Below, piece by piece: positions 16,673 to 25,043 of a DNA stretch of 64,000 nt. The notes below the pieces were generated by a model. The model was not told the DNA's origin. It made no database searches and worked only from the letters and a program-made list of their open reading frames with translations. Origin of the DNA: Bacteroidales bacterium WCE2008 (lineage in GTDB: Bacteria > Bacteroidota > Bacteroidia > Bacteroidales > UBA932). Where the stretch lies: positions 178,848 to 242,847 of the forward strand of contig FUZM01000004.1 in assembly GCA_900167925.1 (NCBI GenBank), written 5' to 3'. Each line of letters begins with the position of its first letter. Position 1 is the stretch's first letter. A program made the position numbers and the translations under genes.

Positions 16673-17933
16673 GCAGATAGGGACGCTGGCGCTTTTGCCT
16701 AGCGGTTTCTGCTCATTCGAATATACGGCTGAGTTCTGCCGTTCCGGCATGGAGCCATCGCCTCTGCATATGCCGGCGGTCGAGGGCAGGGTCTATATGT
16801 TCCCGAATCTTGCCCGCGAGACGTTCAGCGGGCTGCCGGGAATGATTGCGGATTCGCTGCCGGACCGGTTCGGACAGGCTCTGCTGGACCAGTGGCTTAC
16901 GAGTCAGGGACGGTCTGCCGGAGGGGCGAATGCGCTGGAGAAGCTGGCGTACCAGGGAAGACGCTGCATGGGCGCGCTGACTTATGAGCCTGCGGCCGAC
17001 GTACGTATGAACAAGAGTTCCGTGATTGAGATGGAGAGTCTGGTGGAGACGGCGAGGAAGGCGCTCTCGTCGAAGGAGGGATTCCAGTCGACGTTTGATG
17101 ATGATGAGCAGGCGATTCTGGATATTCTGAAGATCGGGACTTCGGCCGGGGGCCAGAGGGCGAAGGCTGTGATTGCGGTGAATGACAAGACTAAGGAAAT
17201 CCGTTCGGGCCAGGTTGCGGCTCCGGAGGGGTTCCGCTACTGGATCCTGAAGTTTGACGGGTTTGATTCGAATGGGGTTACGACGGAGCCGGCGGATTTC
17301 GGGAGGATTGAGTATGCATTCTCGGAGTGTGTGCGCCGGGCGGGGATCCGAATGACTGAGTGCCGGCTGAAGGAGGAGAATGGCAGGGCTCATTTCATGA
17401 CGGAGCGGTTTGACCGGGTTGCTTCGGGAAAGCTGCACATGCAGACGCTGTGCGGGCTGGCGCATTATGATTTCAATATGTCGGGGGCCTATTCTTATGA
17501 GCAGGCTTTCGAGGTCATGCGACGGCTGGGCTTGTCGTACGAGGAGATGCAGGAGATGTTCCGGAGAATGGCGTTCAATGTCATGTGCATGAACATGGAC
17601 GACCATACGAAGAATATTTCGTTTCTGATGGACCGGTCGGGCCGGTGGTCGCTCTCCCCTGCCTATGATATGCTATACAGCTATAACCCGGAGGGACAGT
17701 TTGCCTATGCCCACCAGATGACTGTCGCAGGGAAGCGTGCCGGGATCACCCGGGAGGATCTTCTGTCGGTCGCTTCAGAGCAGGGCATCCTCCGGCCGGG
17801 GGAGATTCTGCAGGAAGTACGGGACGCAGTGCTTGACTTCGCCTCGGTCGCTTCTTCGGTCGGGATCCGGCAGGCGAATATCCGCCGGATCACCTCGGAC
17901 ATTTCGCAGAATCTGCACGACGGCGGGTTCTAG
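16641..17933 (+). CDS. hipA: HipA-like serine/threonine kinase toxin
   Basis: 430 residues, the usual length for HipA. The N-terminal subdomain (about 5-110) includes LARETFSGLPGMIADSLPD. The kinase core has the glycine-rich TSAGGQRAKAVIAV loop, the lysine in YWILKFDGF, and the catalytic motif NMDDHTKNISFLMD (Asp320 by its D-x-H-x-K-N pattern), then AYDMLYSYNP at the metal-binding DFG-like position. E. coli HipA phosphorylates glutamyl-tRNA synthetase and causes persistence; the same target here is assumed, not shown. All catalytic residues appear intact, so the toxin is likely active and held by HipB. Confidence 0.92.
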   Translation: MKTLKVLLYGRQIGTLALLPSGFCSFEYTAEFCRSGMEPSPLHMPAVEGRVYMFPNLARETFSGLPGMIADSLPDRFGQALLDQWLTSQGRSAGGANALEKLAYQGRRCMGALTYEPAADVRMNKSSVIEMESLVETARKALSSKEGFQSTFDDDEQAILDILKIGTSAGGQRAKAVIAVNDKTKEIRSGQVAAPEGFRYWILKFDGFDSNGVTTEPADFGRIEYAFSECVRRAGIRMTECRLKEENGRAHFMTERFDRVASGKLHMQTLCGLAHYDFNMSGAYSYEQAFEVMRRLGLSYEEMQEMFRRMAFNVMCMNMDDHTKNISFLMDRSGRWSLSPAYDMLYSYNPEGQFAYAHQMTVAGKRAGITREDLLSVASEQGILRPGEILQEVRDAVLDFASVASSVGIRQANIRRITSDISQNLHDGGF

Positions 17934-17961
17934 GGAGGCGCCGTGTTATATATGCGTTTTT

Positions 17962-18003
17962 AATACATTAACTGCAGCTTTGATGGTTAATGTATTATTT
18001 TTA
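17962..18003 (+). terminator. Rho-independent-type terminator after hipA
   Basis: An 11-bp perfect stem, AATACATTAAC (17962-17972) with GTTAATGTATT (17986-17996), with a 13-nt loop and followed by a T-rich tail. It lies 28 bp after the hipA stop and isolates hipBA from the repeat island. Confidence 0.75.
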
Positions 18004-18027
18004 TATACTTTATTATCTATTTATATT

Positions 18028-18268
18028 ATTTCCAATGGAATTTATCGACTGATCCACTTTATCATTTCTGGTGGATTCTACCTATTGATTTACTTTTTCC
18101 GTTCCTGGAGGATCCTCCCTGTTTATATACGTTATCATCTCTGGTCGTTTTTTCCTATTTATATACTTTTTTCCATTTCTGGCGGATTTCCCCTACTGAT
18201 ATACTTTTTCCGTTCCTGGAGGATCCTCCCTGTTTATATACGTTATCATCTCCGTTCGTTTTTTCCTG
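18028..18268 (+). repeat. T-rich tandem repeat of ~37 bp with a 111-bp higher-order period
   Basis: Consecutive units lie at 18028-18063, 18064-18100, 18101-18136, 18137-18174, 18175-18211, 18212-18247 and a partial one from 18248. Lengths are 36, 37, 36, 38, 37 and 36. Units three apart are nearly identical, so three units form a 111-bp superunit present almost twice. Most units contain a small inverted repeat at the same place, best seen as the 12-bp palindrome GGAGGATCCTCC at about 18108 and 18219. The partial last unit runs straight into the 74-bp array. The forward frame happens to stay open through it, but the hydrophobic product is a by-product of T-rich sequence. Confidence 0.85.
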
Positions 18269-18269
18269 C

Positions 18270-18917
18270 TGAGGGGGCAAGGATGTGCCACTGAGAGGGC
18301 TGCAGGGCATAGTGCTGCACCCTCAACCCAGTATTTCGGCCGCTGAGGGGGCAAGAATGTCCCACAGAGATGCGTGCAAGGCATTGTGCCGCACCCTCAA
18401 CCCGGTATTTCAGCAGCTGAGGGGGCAAGGATGTGCCGCAGAGGTACCTGCAGGGCATTGTGCCGCACCCTCAACCCAGTATTTCGACAGCTGAGGGAGC
18501 AAGGAAGTGCCACAGAGGTGCGTGCAGGGCATTGTGCCGCACCCTCAACCCAGTATTTCGGCAGCTGAGGGGGCAAGGATGTGCCACAGAGATGCGCGCA
18601 GGGCATTATGCTGCACCCTCAACCCGGTATTTCGGCCGGCGAGGGGGCAAGGATGTGCCACAGAGGTACGTGCAGGGCATGTCGCTGCACCCTCAACCCT
18701 GTTTTTCGGCAGCTGAGGGGGCAAGGATGTGCCACAGAGGTGCCTGCAGGGCATGCGGCTGCACCCTCAACCCAGTTTTTCGGGCGCTGAGGGGGCAAGG
18801 AAGTGCCCCTGAGGTGCGTGCAGGGCATGCCGCTGCACCCTCAACCCAGTATTCCGGCAGCTGAGGGGGCAAGCACATGCCGCAGAACCCACTGCAACCC
18901 ATACTCCTGCACCCTCA
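18270..18917 (+). repeat. 74-bp tandem repeat array 1 (nine units), left of the RAYT gene
   Basis: Units begin at 18270, 18344, 18418, 18492, 18566, 18640, 18714, 18788 and 18862, exactly 74 bp apart. Each begins with TGAGGGGGCA and about 48 bp later has TGCACCCTCA; these arms can pair at 9 of 10 positions, so each unit can fold as a hairpin of about 58 nt. An 18-bp linker of the form AACCCAGTATTTCGGCAGC separates hairpins. Variation concentrates in the hairpin interior and a few linker positions. The ninth unit is diverged and ends 10 bp from the RAYT stop. There are no unique spacers, so this is not CRISPR. Confidence 0.95.
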
Positions 18918-18926
18918 ACTGGAGAA

Positions 18927-19769
18927 TCAATAGAGTTTTTCTGCGATTGTTTTATCGATGCCAAGAATACGACTCATTTGCGAAGCATTGATGAAGAACT
19001 TCTTCCGCAAAATAGCCGCTAAACTCAGCAGATCCTCCGAACCAAGACTTTCCAATGAATCGACATTAAAATTCCGGCGAAGAATATCCTTCATCCTAAC
19101 CAGAATGTCCCGATCCGAATATTCGATCCTGGACGCAATCCCGGAATCCACCTCCACTTCCTGTTCAGTAGAATCACGATGCAACATATAGAAAAAATCT
19201 ATATTGCCATTAAATTTCGAGACAACTGTCTGATAATCAACAAATGAACTATTCAGGATCATTCCATCAACGTACTCATAACTATCCGGAAGCAGAATAT
19301 GAGTATGGAATAGTTTCCGATACTCCCGGTATTTCAGATCTCCTATTTTACGGACATCCGGCAAATGATTCCCATGATGATTAAACACATCCGCAGAACT
19401 CCACGGATATTCCATCGGAGAATCAATCTTTGCTTTAAGAGGATTTCGCAGAATATACACGATGACATTCCTGAGCTGACGAAGATCCGCAATCGGAACT
19501 ATCTGTTTCCCTCCATATGAGAGCGGCAGATCAGGAAATCTGCGGACAAGACGCCTTACGATAGTAACAAAATAATTGTTGCAGTCATCATATGACCCTG
19601 CCAAAAGAATATGCATATGGTTATTCATCAGGCAGTAGCACAGAATCCGGACAGGATATTTCTGCTTAACAAGAGCAATAGTATTCACCCCATACCGAAA
19701 ATCTTCCTTTGATTTGAAAATAAGCCCCTTATCAAGGGCGTTCATGGAAATATGATAATATCTATCCAT
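18927..19769 (-). mobile_element. REP-associated tyrosine transposase (RAYT/TnpA_REP, IS200/IS605-related) gene
   Basis: 280 residues. The Y1 domain shows the HUH motif His51-x-His53 in CYCLMNNHMHILLAG. The likely catalytic Tyr105 lies in VIVYILRNPLKAKI, the position of the tyrosine in Y-I-x-x-N-P-x-x-A motifs. The remnant of the RAYT W-S-S-x box is YPWSSADVF. The C-terminal ~90 residues end in a helix-turn-helix-like stretch (INASQMSRILGIDKTIAEKL). RAYTs cut and join single-stranded REP hairpins at their foot. The gene sits between two arrays of the same 74-bp repeat in the same orientation, as expected for an enzyme with its substrates. It appears intact. Confidence 0.88.
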
Positions 19770-19880
19770 CTTTTTTTCCCATAAATATAATCGGATATAG
19801 TTTTCAAAATACAGGGTGAAATAATTTAAACACGATTTTTAAAAAGATTTTTATGATTTTTAATCTGCAAAGTTTACTGC

Positions 19881-20985
19881 TGAGGGGGCAAGGATGTGCC
19901 GCAGAGATGCGTGCAGGGCATTGTGCTGCACCCTCAACCCAGTATTTTGGCCGGTGAGGGGGCAAGGAAGTGCCACAGAGGTACCTGCAGGGCATGCGGC
20001 TGCACCCTCAACACAGTATTTCGACAGCTGAGGGGGCAAGGAAGTGCCACAGAAGTGCGTGCAAGGCATGCCGCTGCACCCTCAACCCTGTTTTTCGGGC
20101 GCTGAGGGGGCAAGGATGTGCCACGGAGGTGCGTGCAGGGTATTGTGCTGCACCCTCGACCCAGTATTTCGACAGCTGAGGGGGCAAGGATGTGCCACAG
20201 AGATGCGTGCAGGGCATTGCGCTGCACCCTCAACCCTGTATTTCGGCAGCTGAGGGGGCAAGGAAGTGCCACAGAGGTACCTACAGGGCATTATGCTGCA
20301 CCCTCAACCCGGTATTTCGGCCGGTGAGGGGGCAAGGATGTGCCGCAGAAGTGCGTGCAGGGCATTGTGCTGCACCCTCAACCCGGTTTTTCGGCCGCTG
20401 AGGGGCAAGGATGTACCACATAGGTACGTGCAGGGCATTATGCTGCACCCTCAACCCTGTATTTCGGCAGCTGAGGGGGCAAGGATGTGCCACAGAGATG
20501 CGTGCAGGGCATGTCGCTGCACCCTCAGCACTGGCAGCACAGCACCTCAACCCAGTATTTCGGCAACTGAGGGGGCGAGGATGTGCCACTGAGGTACGTG
20601 CAGGGCATGTCGCTGCACCCTCAACACTGGCAGCACAGCACCTCAACCCGGTATTTCGGCAGGTGAGGGGGCAAGGAAGTGCCACAGAGAGGGCTGCAAG
20701 GTATTGTGCTGCACCCTCAACCCGGGATTTCGGCCGGTGAGGGGGCAAGGTTGTGCCACAGAGGTGCGTGCAGGGCATGTCGCTGCACCCTCAACCCTGG
20801 CAGCACGGCACCTCAACCCAGTATTTCGGCAGCTGAGGGGGCAAGGATGTGCCACAGAGATGCGTGCAGGGCAATGCGCTGCACCCTCAACCCGGTATTT
20901 TGGCCGGCGAGGGGGCAAGGATGTGCCACAGAGATGCGTGCAGGGCATTGCGCTGCACCCTCAGCACTGTTTTGCTGCACCCTCA
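19881..20985 (+). repeat. 74-bp tandem repeat array 2 (fourteen units), right of the RAYT gene
   Basis: Units begin at 19881, 19955, 20029, 20103, 20177, 20251, 20325, 20399, 20472, 20568, 20664, 20738, 20834 and 20908. Spacing is 74 bp except one of 73 (a lost G at 20399) and three of 96 bp, which carry the same 22-bp insertion after the right arm (GCACTGGCAGCACAGCACCT-like). The last unit is followed by a partial second right arm to 20985. Arms, linker and orientation match array 1. The array ends 68 bp from the stop of the GH67 gene. The 111 bp between array and RAYT start is AT-rich and should hold the RAYT promoter, though no clear consensus is visible. Confidence 0.95.
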
Positions 20986-21053
20986 GCACTGGAAAGGGAT
21001 AAGGAAGAGGCGACAGCGGTGGGATCGGAGGAACTGTTCTGCCGGGAAAAGAC

Positions 21054-22844
21054 CTAGTTGTGGTAGGTCATGGGGAGATGGATGCGCTGGAGGGAGTCGA
21101 GGGGGATGACGGGCTGTTCGATGCCGGACGGGTATGGGCGGCGGGAGAACTGGGCGAAGTACTGGAGGCAGGCGTCGCGCCACCAGGCGGCGTCGGCGGC
21201 CTGGATCTGCAGCTTTTCGTGGATGGACTTCCAGCGGTCACGGTCCACATACATGCGAAGGGATTCCCAGAGCTCGACATTGGCGCGCGTCGCCTTTACG
21301 CCGCGGTCATAACGGTAGCAGAGCTCGTCCCAAAGGGTGTTTCCGCTGCGCATCTTGTGGTCCCACGGAACATGGTGGAACCAGAGAAGATACTTCTCAG
21401 GGCACGTCCTGATATCATCAATGCGGGTACAGAAAGGATCATTGTACTGCAACACGGCGGCAGAACCGTCGACCGTCCTGTCGAAACCGAGGCCGATGGT
21501 ATCGGCACGATGATAGTAGGACGGCAGCCAGTCAGGACGGGCGCCAGGAATGTCGCACCATGGTTCCGGACCATAATGGTGCTCCCAGGCAAAGATGTGA
21601 TGCAGCCCCAGCGGCATCATGTAATCGACACATGTCTCCCAGGAGGAGAGCATCATCGCTTTGACAGGCTCGACGAACTTTTCGGTGAACCTGCGTCTGG
21701 ACACGAAAAAAGGACGCGGGAAGGTCAGCCGGATCCACTCGTCCGCAATCTGGGCGGAACTGAGGGATGGATCCCACGCAAGCCGGCCGAAAGCGTACCA
21801 GTTAGCCTGGGCGAAGATATTTCCGCACCAGTTCTCATCCTGGCCAACATTGGCGACTCCGGCGATGATCGGACCCGACACACGGGAGACCAGCGAGCCC
21901 GGACCGTCACGATACGTGTCCGAATCCAGGAATTCCTTCCACATAGGCGCGAGGAAGACCGAATGGTTTCCCTGCCCGAGGTACTCCTGGGTTATCTGCA
22001 GCTCCGGAGCGAGAGAGGTACGGCGCATGGCACCGAACAAAGGGCTGTAAGGCTCCCGGGGCTGGAAATCGATAGGGCCATTCTTGACTTGAATGGCAAC
22101 ATTGTCGGCGAATTTGCCGTCGAGGGGCATGAATTCGTCGTAAGCTTGCATCGCCCGATCCGGGCTTCCGGCGCTATAGACAAAAGCGCGCCACATAACT
22201 ATGCCCCCGTGGTCCACGAGAGCATTTGCAAGCATATTGGCGCCGTCCACATGGGTACGTCCGAAGTCCTGGGGGCCCGGCTGGCCTTCACTCGAGGCCT
22301 TGACAAGGAAACCTCCGAAGTCGGGGATAAGTCCGTAGATTTCGTCTGTCTTGTCGTTCCACCATTTCTTCACCGCCTTGTCCAGAGGATCGGCTGTAGA
22401 TAGGATTGTGCTGTCAGCTCCGGAGCCTACATGCATAGGAGAAGCGAAGTTGACGGATAGATAAACCTTGATCCCGTAATGCCGGAGAATGTCGGCGATC
22501 TTCCCTACACGCACGAGATGCTCGTGGTCCAGGATTGCGGGAGAGGCATTGACATTGTTAAGTACTATTCCGTTGATTCCGATTTTCTGGTTGAGCGCAC
22601 CATATTCGGAGATTCTTTCGACTGGCAGTTCGCCCGAGGTCCATCCCCAGATGGAGTGGCCCGCGTACCCGCGTTCAACAGTATCGTCAAGGTTGTCCCA
22701 GTGGTTTAGAATACGGTAGGAATAGGCAGGCGCCGCATCACGCGGAACCTGTCCATCCAACCATAGGTTATCGTGTCCGCGGGCACAACCCGTGACGATA
22801 ACCGACACTAACACTAACACTTTTAACAACTTAAAGTTGCACAC
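21054..22844 (-). CDS. GH67 alpha-glucuronidase lipoprotein, without the usual N-terminal domain
   Basis: 596 residues. A lipoprotein signal peptide (MCNFKLLKVLVLVSVIVTGC, lipid on Cys20) places it in the envelope. The catalytic barrel starts at once with YRILNHWDNLDDTVERGYAG and contains family-typical KNGPIDFQPREPYSP with the acidic catalytic region, and WYAFGRLAWDP. It removes 4-O-methyl-glucuronic acid from the terminal non-reducing xylose of xylo-oligosaccharides. Known GH67 enzymes are about 680-730 residues with a ~130-residue N-terminal domain before the RILNHWDNL motif, and that domain is missing here. It is last in the esterase-transporter-GH10-GH43-GH67 operon; released glucuronate would feed UxuB/UxuA. 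Confidence 0.92.
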   Translation of the reverse strand: MCNFKLLKVLVLVSVIVTGCARGHDNLWLDGQVPRDAAPAYSYRILNHWDNLDDTVERGYAGHSIWGWTSGELPVERISEYGALNQKIGINGIVLNNVNASPAILDHEHLVRVGKIADILRHYGIKVYLSVNFASPMHVGSGADSTILSTADPLDKAVKKWWNDKTDEIYGLIPDFGGFLVKASSEGQPGPQDFGRTHVDGANMLANALVDHGGIVMWRAFVYSAGSPDRAMQAYDEFMPLDGKFADNVAIQVKNGPIDFQPREPYSPLFGAMRRTSLAPELQITQEYLGQGNHSVFLAPMWKEFLDSDTYRDGPGSLVSRVSGPIIAGVANVGQDENWCGNIFAQANWYAFGRLAWDPSLSSAQIADEWIRLTFPRPFFVSRRRFTEKFVEPVKAMMLSSWETCVDYMMPLGLHHIFAWEHHYGPEPWCDIPGARPDWLPSYYHRADTIGLGFDRTVDGSAAVLQYNDPFCTRIDDIRTCPEKYLLWFHHVPWDHKMRSGNTLWDELCYRYDRGVKATRANVELWESLRMYVDRDRWKSIHEKLQIQAADAAWWRDACLQYFAQFSRRPYPSGIEQPVIPLDSLQRIHLPMTYHN

Positions 22845-22886
22845 GGATAACTAATATATAAAAACTAACTAAACCGCCAAATTTAT

Positions 22887-23876
22887 TTAATCATCCAGAC
22901 CTTCAATTGTCTGGATATTGCCCTCGGCATCATACTTGAGCTCGCAGACCTTGAGGCTGCGGAGCCATGTACGGGCGCCTGAAGGGACAGAATCATGGTG
23001 GAAGAGCCACCATTTGCCATTATACTCCACAATACTGTGGTGGGTAGTCCAGCCGACTACAGGAGTCAGGATCTCGCCCTTGTAGGTGAATGGTCCGTAT
23101 GGGCTGTCGCCTACTGCGTAGCAGAGATGATGTGTATCGCCTGTAGAGTAGCTGTAGTAATATTTTCCATTGTATTTATGCATCCAGCTGGCCTCGAAGA
23201 AACGACGGTGGTTGTCGCCTGCAGTGAGAGGCTTGCCGTTTTCGTCGAGGATGACGATCGGCTTAGGCTCCTCCGCAAACTGGAGCATGTCGTCTGAAAG
23301 ACGGGCTACTCTCGGAGGGATTGCAGGCTCGTCATCGGCAGGGAACGTACTGCCTGTATCGAGGGCCTTGTTGTCACGGTAACGCTGGAGCTGGCCGCCC
23401 CATATACCTCCGAAGTAGAAATAATACTCTCCATTCTCCTCGAAAACGCAGACGTCGATAGAATAGCTACCGCGCATCGGGTCAGGCTGAGGCACGAACG
23501 GTCCGGTCGGAGAATCGCTGACAGCGACGCCGAAACGGAAGATGTCGGTCTTGTCCTTGAGCGGGAAATAGAGGTAGTATTTACCGTTCTTGCGGGCTAC
23601 ATCGCAGTCCCACAACTGGCGGCCGGCCCATTTGATGTCCTCGATCTTGAGAGCGACACCATGATCCTTTACCGGCGAAGTCATCGGATCCTTGCCTTCC
23701 AGCGAGAGGACATGGTAGTCCTTCATTGCGAAGTGGCTGCCGAAGTCGTCCTCAGGGATTCCGGACTCCCAGTCGTGGGATGGGTAGATGTAGAGTTTTC
23801 CATCAAACACATGGACTGACGGGTCAGCCATGTAATCGGATGGAAGAAGGTATCTTTTAGGGGTTTTAGTTGCCAT
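22887..23876 (-). CDS. GH43 beta-xylosidase/alpha-L-arabinofuranosidase, cytoplasmic
   Basis: About 329 residues from ATG 23876, which lies 1 bp after the GH10 stop; an upstream ATG at 23894 would overlap that gene. The five-bladed propeller residues fit GH43: catalytic base Asp in YMADPSVHVFDGKLY, the pKa-tuning Asp in SYSIDVCVFEENGEYY, and acid Glu in RRFFEASWMHKYNGKYY. No signal peptide is present, so it should act on oligosaccharides after uptake by the adjacent GPH transporter, trimming xylose or arabinose from non-reducing ends. The exact substrate cannot be read from sequence. Confidence 0.9.
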   Translation of the reverse strand: MATKTPKRYLLPSDYMADPSVHVFDGKLYIYPSHDWESGIPEDDFGSHFAMKDYHVLSLEGKDPMTSPVKDHGVALKIEDIKWAGRQLWDCDVARKNGKYYLYFPLKDKTDIFRFGVAVSDSPTGPFVPQPDPMRGSYSIDVCVFEENGEYYFYFGGIWGGQLQRYRDNKALDTGSTFPADDEPAIPPRVARLSDDMLQFAEEPKPIVILDENGKPLTAGDNHRRFFEASWMHKYNGKYYYSYSTGDTHHLCYAVGDSPYGPFTYKGEILTPVVGWTTHHSIVEYNGKWWLFHHDSVPSGARTWLRSLKVCELKYDAEGNIQTIEGLDD

Positions 23877-23877
23877 A

Positions 23878-25032
23878 TTATTTATAATCTTCAATTAACT
23901 GATTGACAAAAGGTTTTGCATTATATTCGCGGTCGAAGAGGAGCGGGTAGTCGGTTCCTCCCGGCACTACGAATCCGTTCTTCCACGAAGTAGCGTCGGT
24001 GATACCCCACGCGGTCACGCGAGTAATATGGTCGGCATACTCGATGAAGAGATCGGTAAATGCTCTCATGCGGGCGTTCCACTCAGCGGACACATCCTCA
24101 GGAAGACCGTCGGAATAAGGGCAGAGCCTTGCGAGGAGCTCCTGGCGGATAGCCTCTCTCTCCTCAGGCGCAGCAGTCCACATGCTCATGCGGAGGCGCT
24201 GGGTTTCGCCGACATCTGCAGACTGGGTCTCGGTCGGGTTCGCGCTCATGTCCCACTCCGTGATCATGACATCGACACCCTCGGCGATGAACGCGTCCAT
24301 GGAGGCGCGGAATTCGTCGACAGTCGGATAGTCCATGCCCATATGGCCCTGCATGCCGACAGCATCGATGCGGAGGCCTCTCTCCTTGAGCTGGCGGATA
24401 AGGCGTACGACACCATTGCGACGGCCTTCGAGGTTCATGCCATAGTCATTGTAGTAGAGCTCGGCATCAGGGTCGGCCTCATGGGCGCACTGGAAGGCCC
24501 ACGGAATGAATTCCTCTCCGAGGATCTGGTAGTAAAGGCTCTTGCGGTATGAGCCGTCTTCCATGATAGCTTCATTGACGACGTCCCAGCCTTTGAGCTT
24601 ACCCTTATAACGGGTCATCACTGTAGTGATATGGTCTTTCATCCTCTGCTTGAGAAGTTCAGGGGATGCGAGTTCTCCCTTATCATCGAAGAACATCCAG
24701 CGTCCCGTCTGGGAATGCCATACGAGGCAGTGGCCTGTCATTGTAAGACCGGCTGCTTCGCCGTACTCCACGAACTTGTCTGCAAGCTCGAAGTTGTATT
24801 CATCTTCTTTCGGGTGCAGTTCCGCGTGCTTCATGCAGTTCTCCGGGACGATGGCATTGAAGTGCAGGGCTACGATAGAGTCCGCCTTCGGATCCTGGTG
24901 ACGGATCTGCTGCTCGTTGAGAGCCGTTCCGACAAGGAACTTGTCCCCGAGGACGTCCTTAAGTCCTAGAGGGGCCTTAGGGGCGCATGCTGCAACTGCG
25001 AGGGCTGCGATTATGATGTATGCGTTCTTCAT
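23878..25032 (-). CDS. GH10 endo-beta-1,4-xylanase lipoprotein
   Basis: 384 residues. Lipoprotein signal with Cys16 (LAVAAC). Single GH10 barrel: MTGHCLVWHSQ, acid/base Glu154 in GWDVVNEAI, and nucleophile Glu259 in VMITEWDMS. No binding module. It cleaves internal xylan bonds, probably on oligosaccharides in the periplasm or at the surface; the second xylanase across the locus carries a binding module and is the likelier polymer-attacking enzyme. The start is the first ATG and gives a complete signal peptide. It precedes the GH43 gene by 1 bp. Confidence 0.95.
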   Translation of the reverse strand: MKNAYIIIAALAVAACAPKAPLGLKDVLGDKFLVGTALNEQQIRHQDPKADSIVALHFNAIVPENCMKHAELHPKEDEYNFELADKFVEYGEAAGLTMTGHCLVWHSQTGRWMFFDDKGELASPELLKQRMKDHITTVMTRYKGKLKGWDVVNEAIMEDGSYRKSLYYQILGEEFIPWAFQCAHEADPDAELYYNDYGMNLEGRRNGVVRLIRQLKERGLRIDAVGMQGHMGMDYPTVDEFRASMDAFIAEGVDVMITEWDMSANPTETQSADVGETQRLRMSMWTAAPEEREAIRQELLARLCPYSDGLPEDVSAEWNARMRAFTDLFIEYADHITRVTAWGITDATSWKNGFVVPGGTDYPLLFDREYNAKPFVNQLIEDYK

Positions 25033-25043
25033 CTATTATAAGT

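Noticed and set aside
17737..18294. 185-codon frame reading from inside hipA into the T-rich repeat
   Set aside because: Starts in another frame of hipA and its hydrophobic part follows the 37-bp repeat; most likely an open frame by composition.
18270..20985. CRISPR array
   Set aside because: Units are contiguous 74-bp copies with conserved interior and linker; there are no unique spacers and no cas genes nearby.
18193..21002. Many ~70-codon open frames on both strands across the repeat arrays
   Set aside because: They recur every 74 bp with the same starts and stops in rotating frames, so they are a by-product of repeat sequence with period not divisible by three. No consistent protein results.
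23877..23894. Start of the GH43 gene at 23894
   Set aside because: It would overlap the GH10 gene end and adds six residues of no family relevance; the ATG at 23876, 1 bp after the GH10 stop, is preferred.
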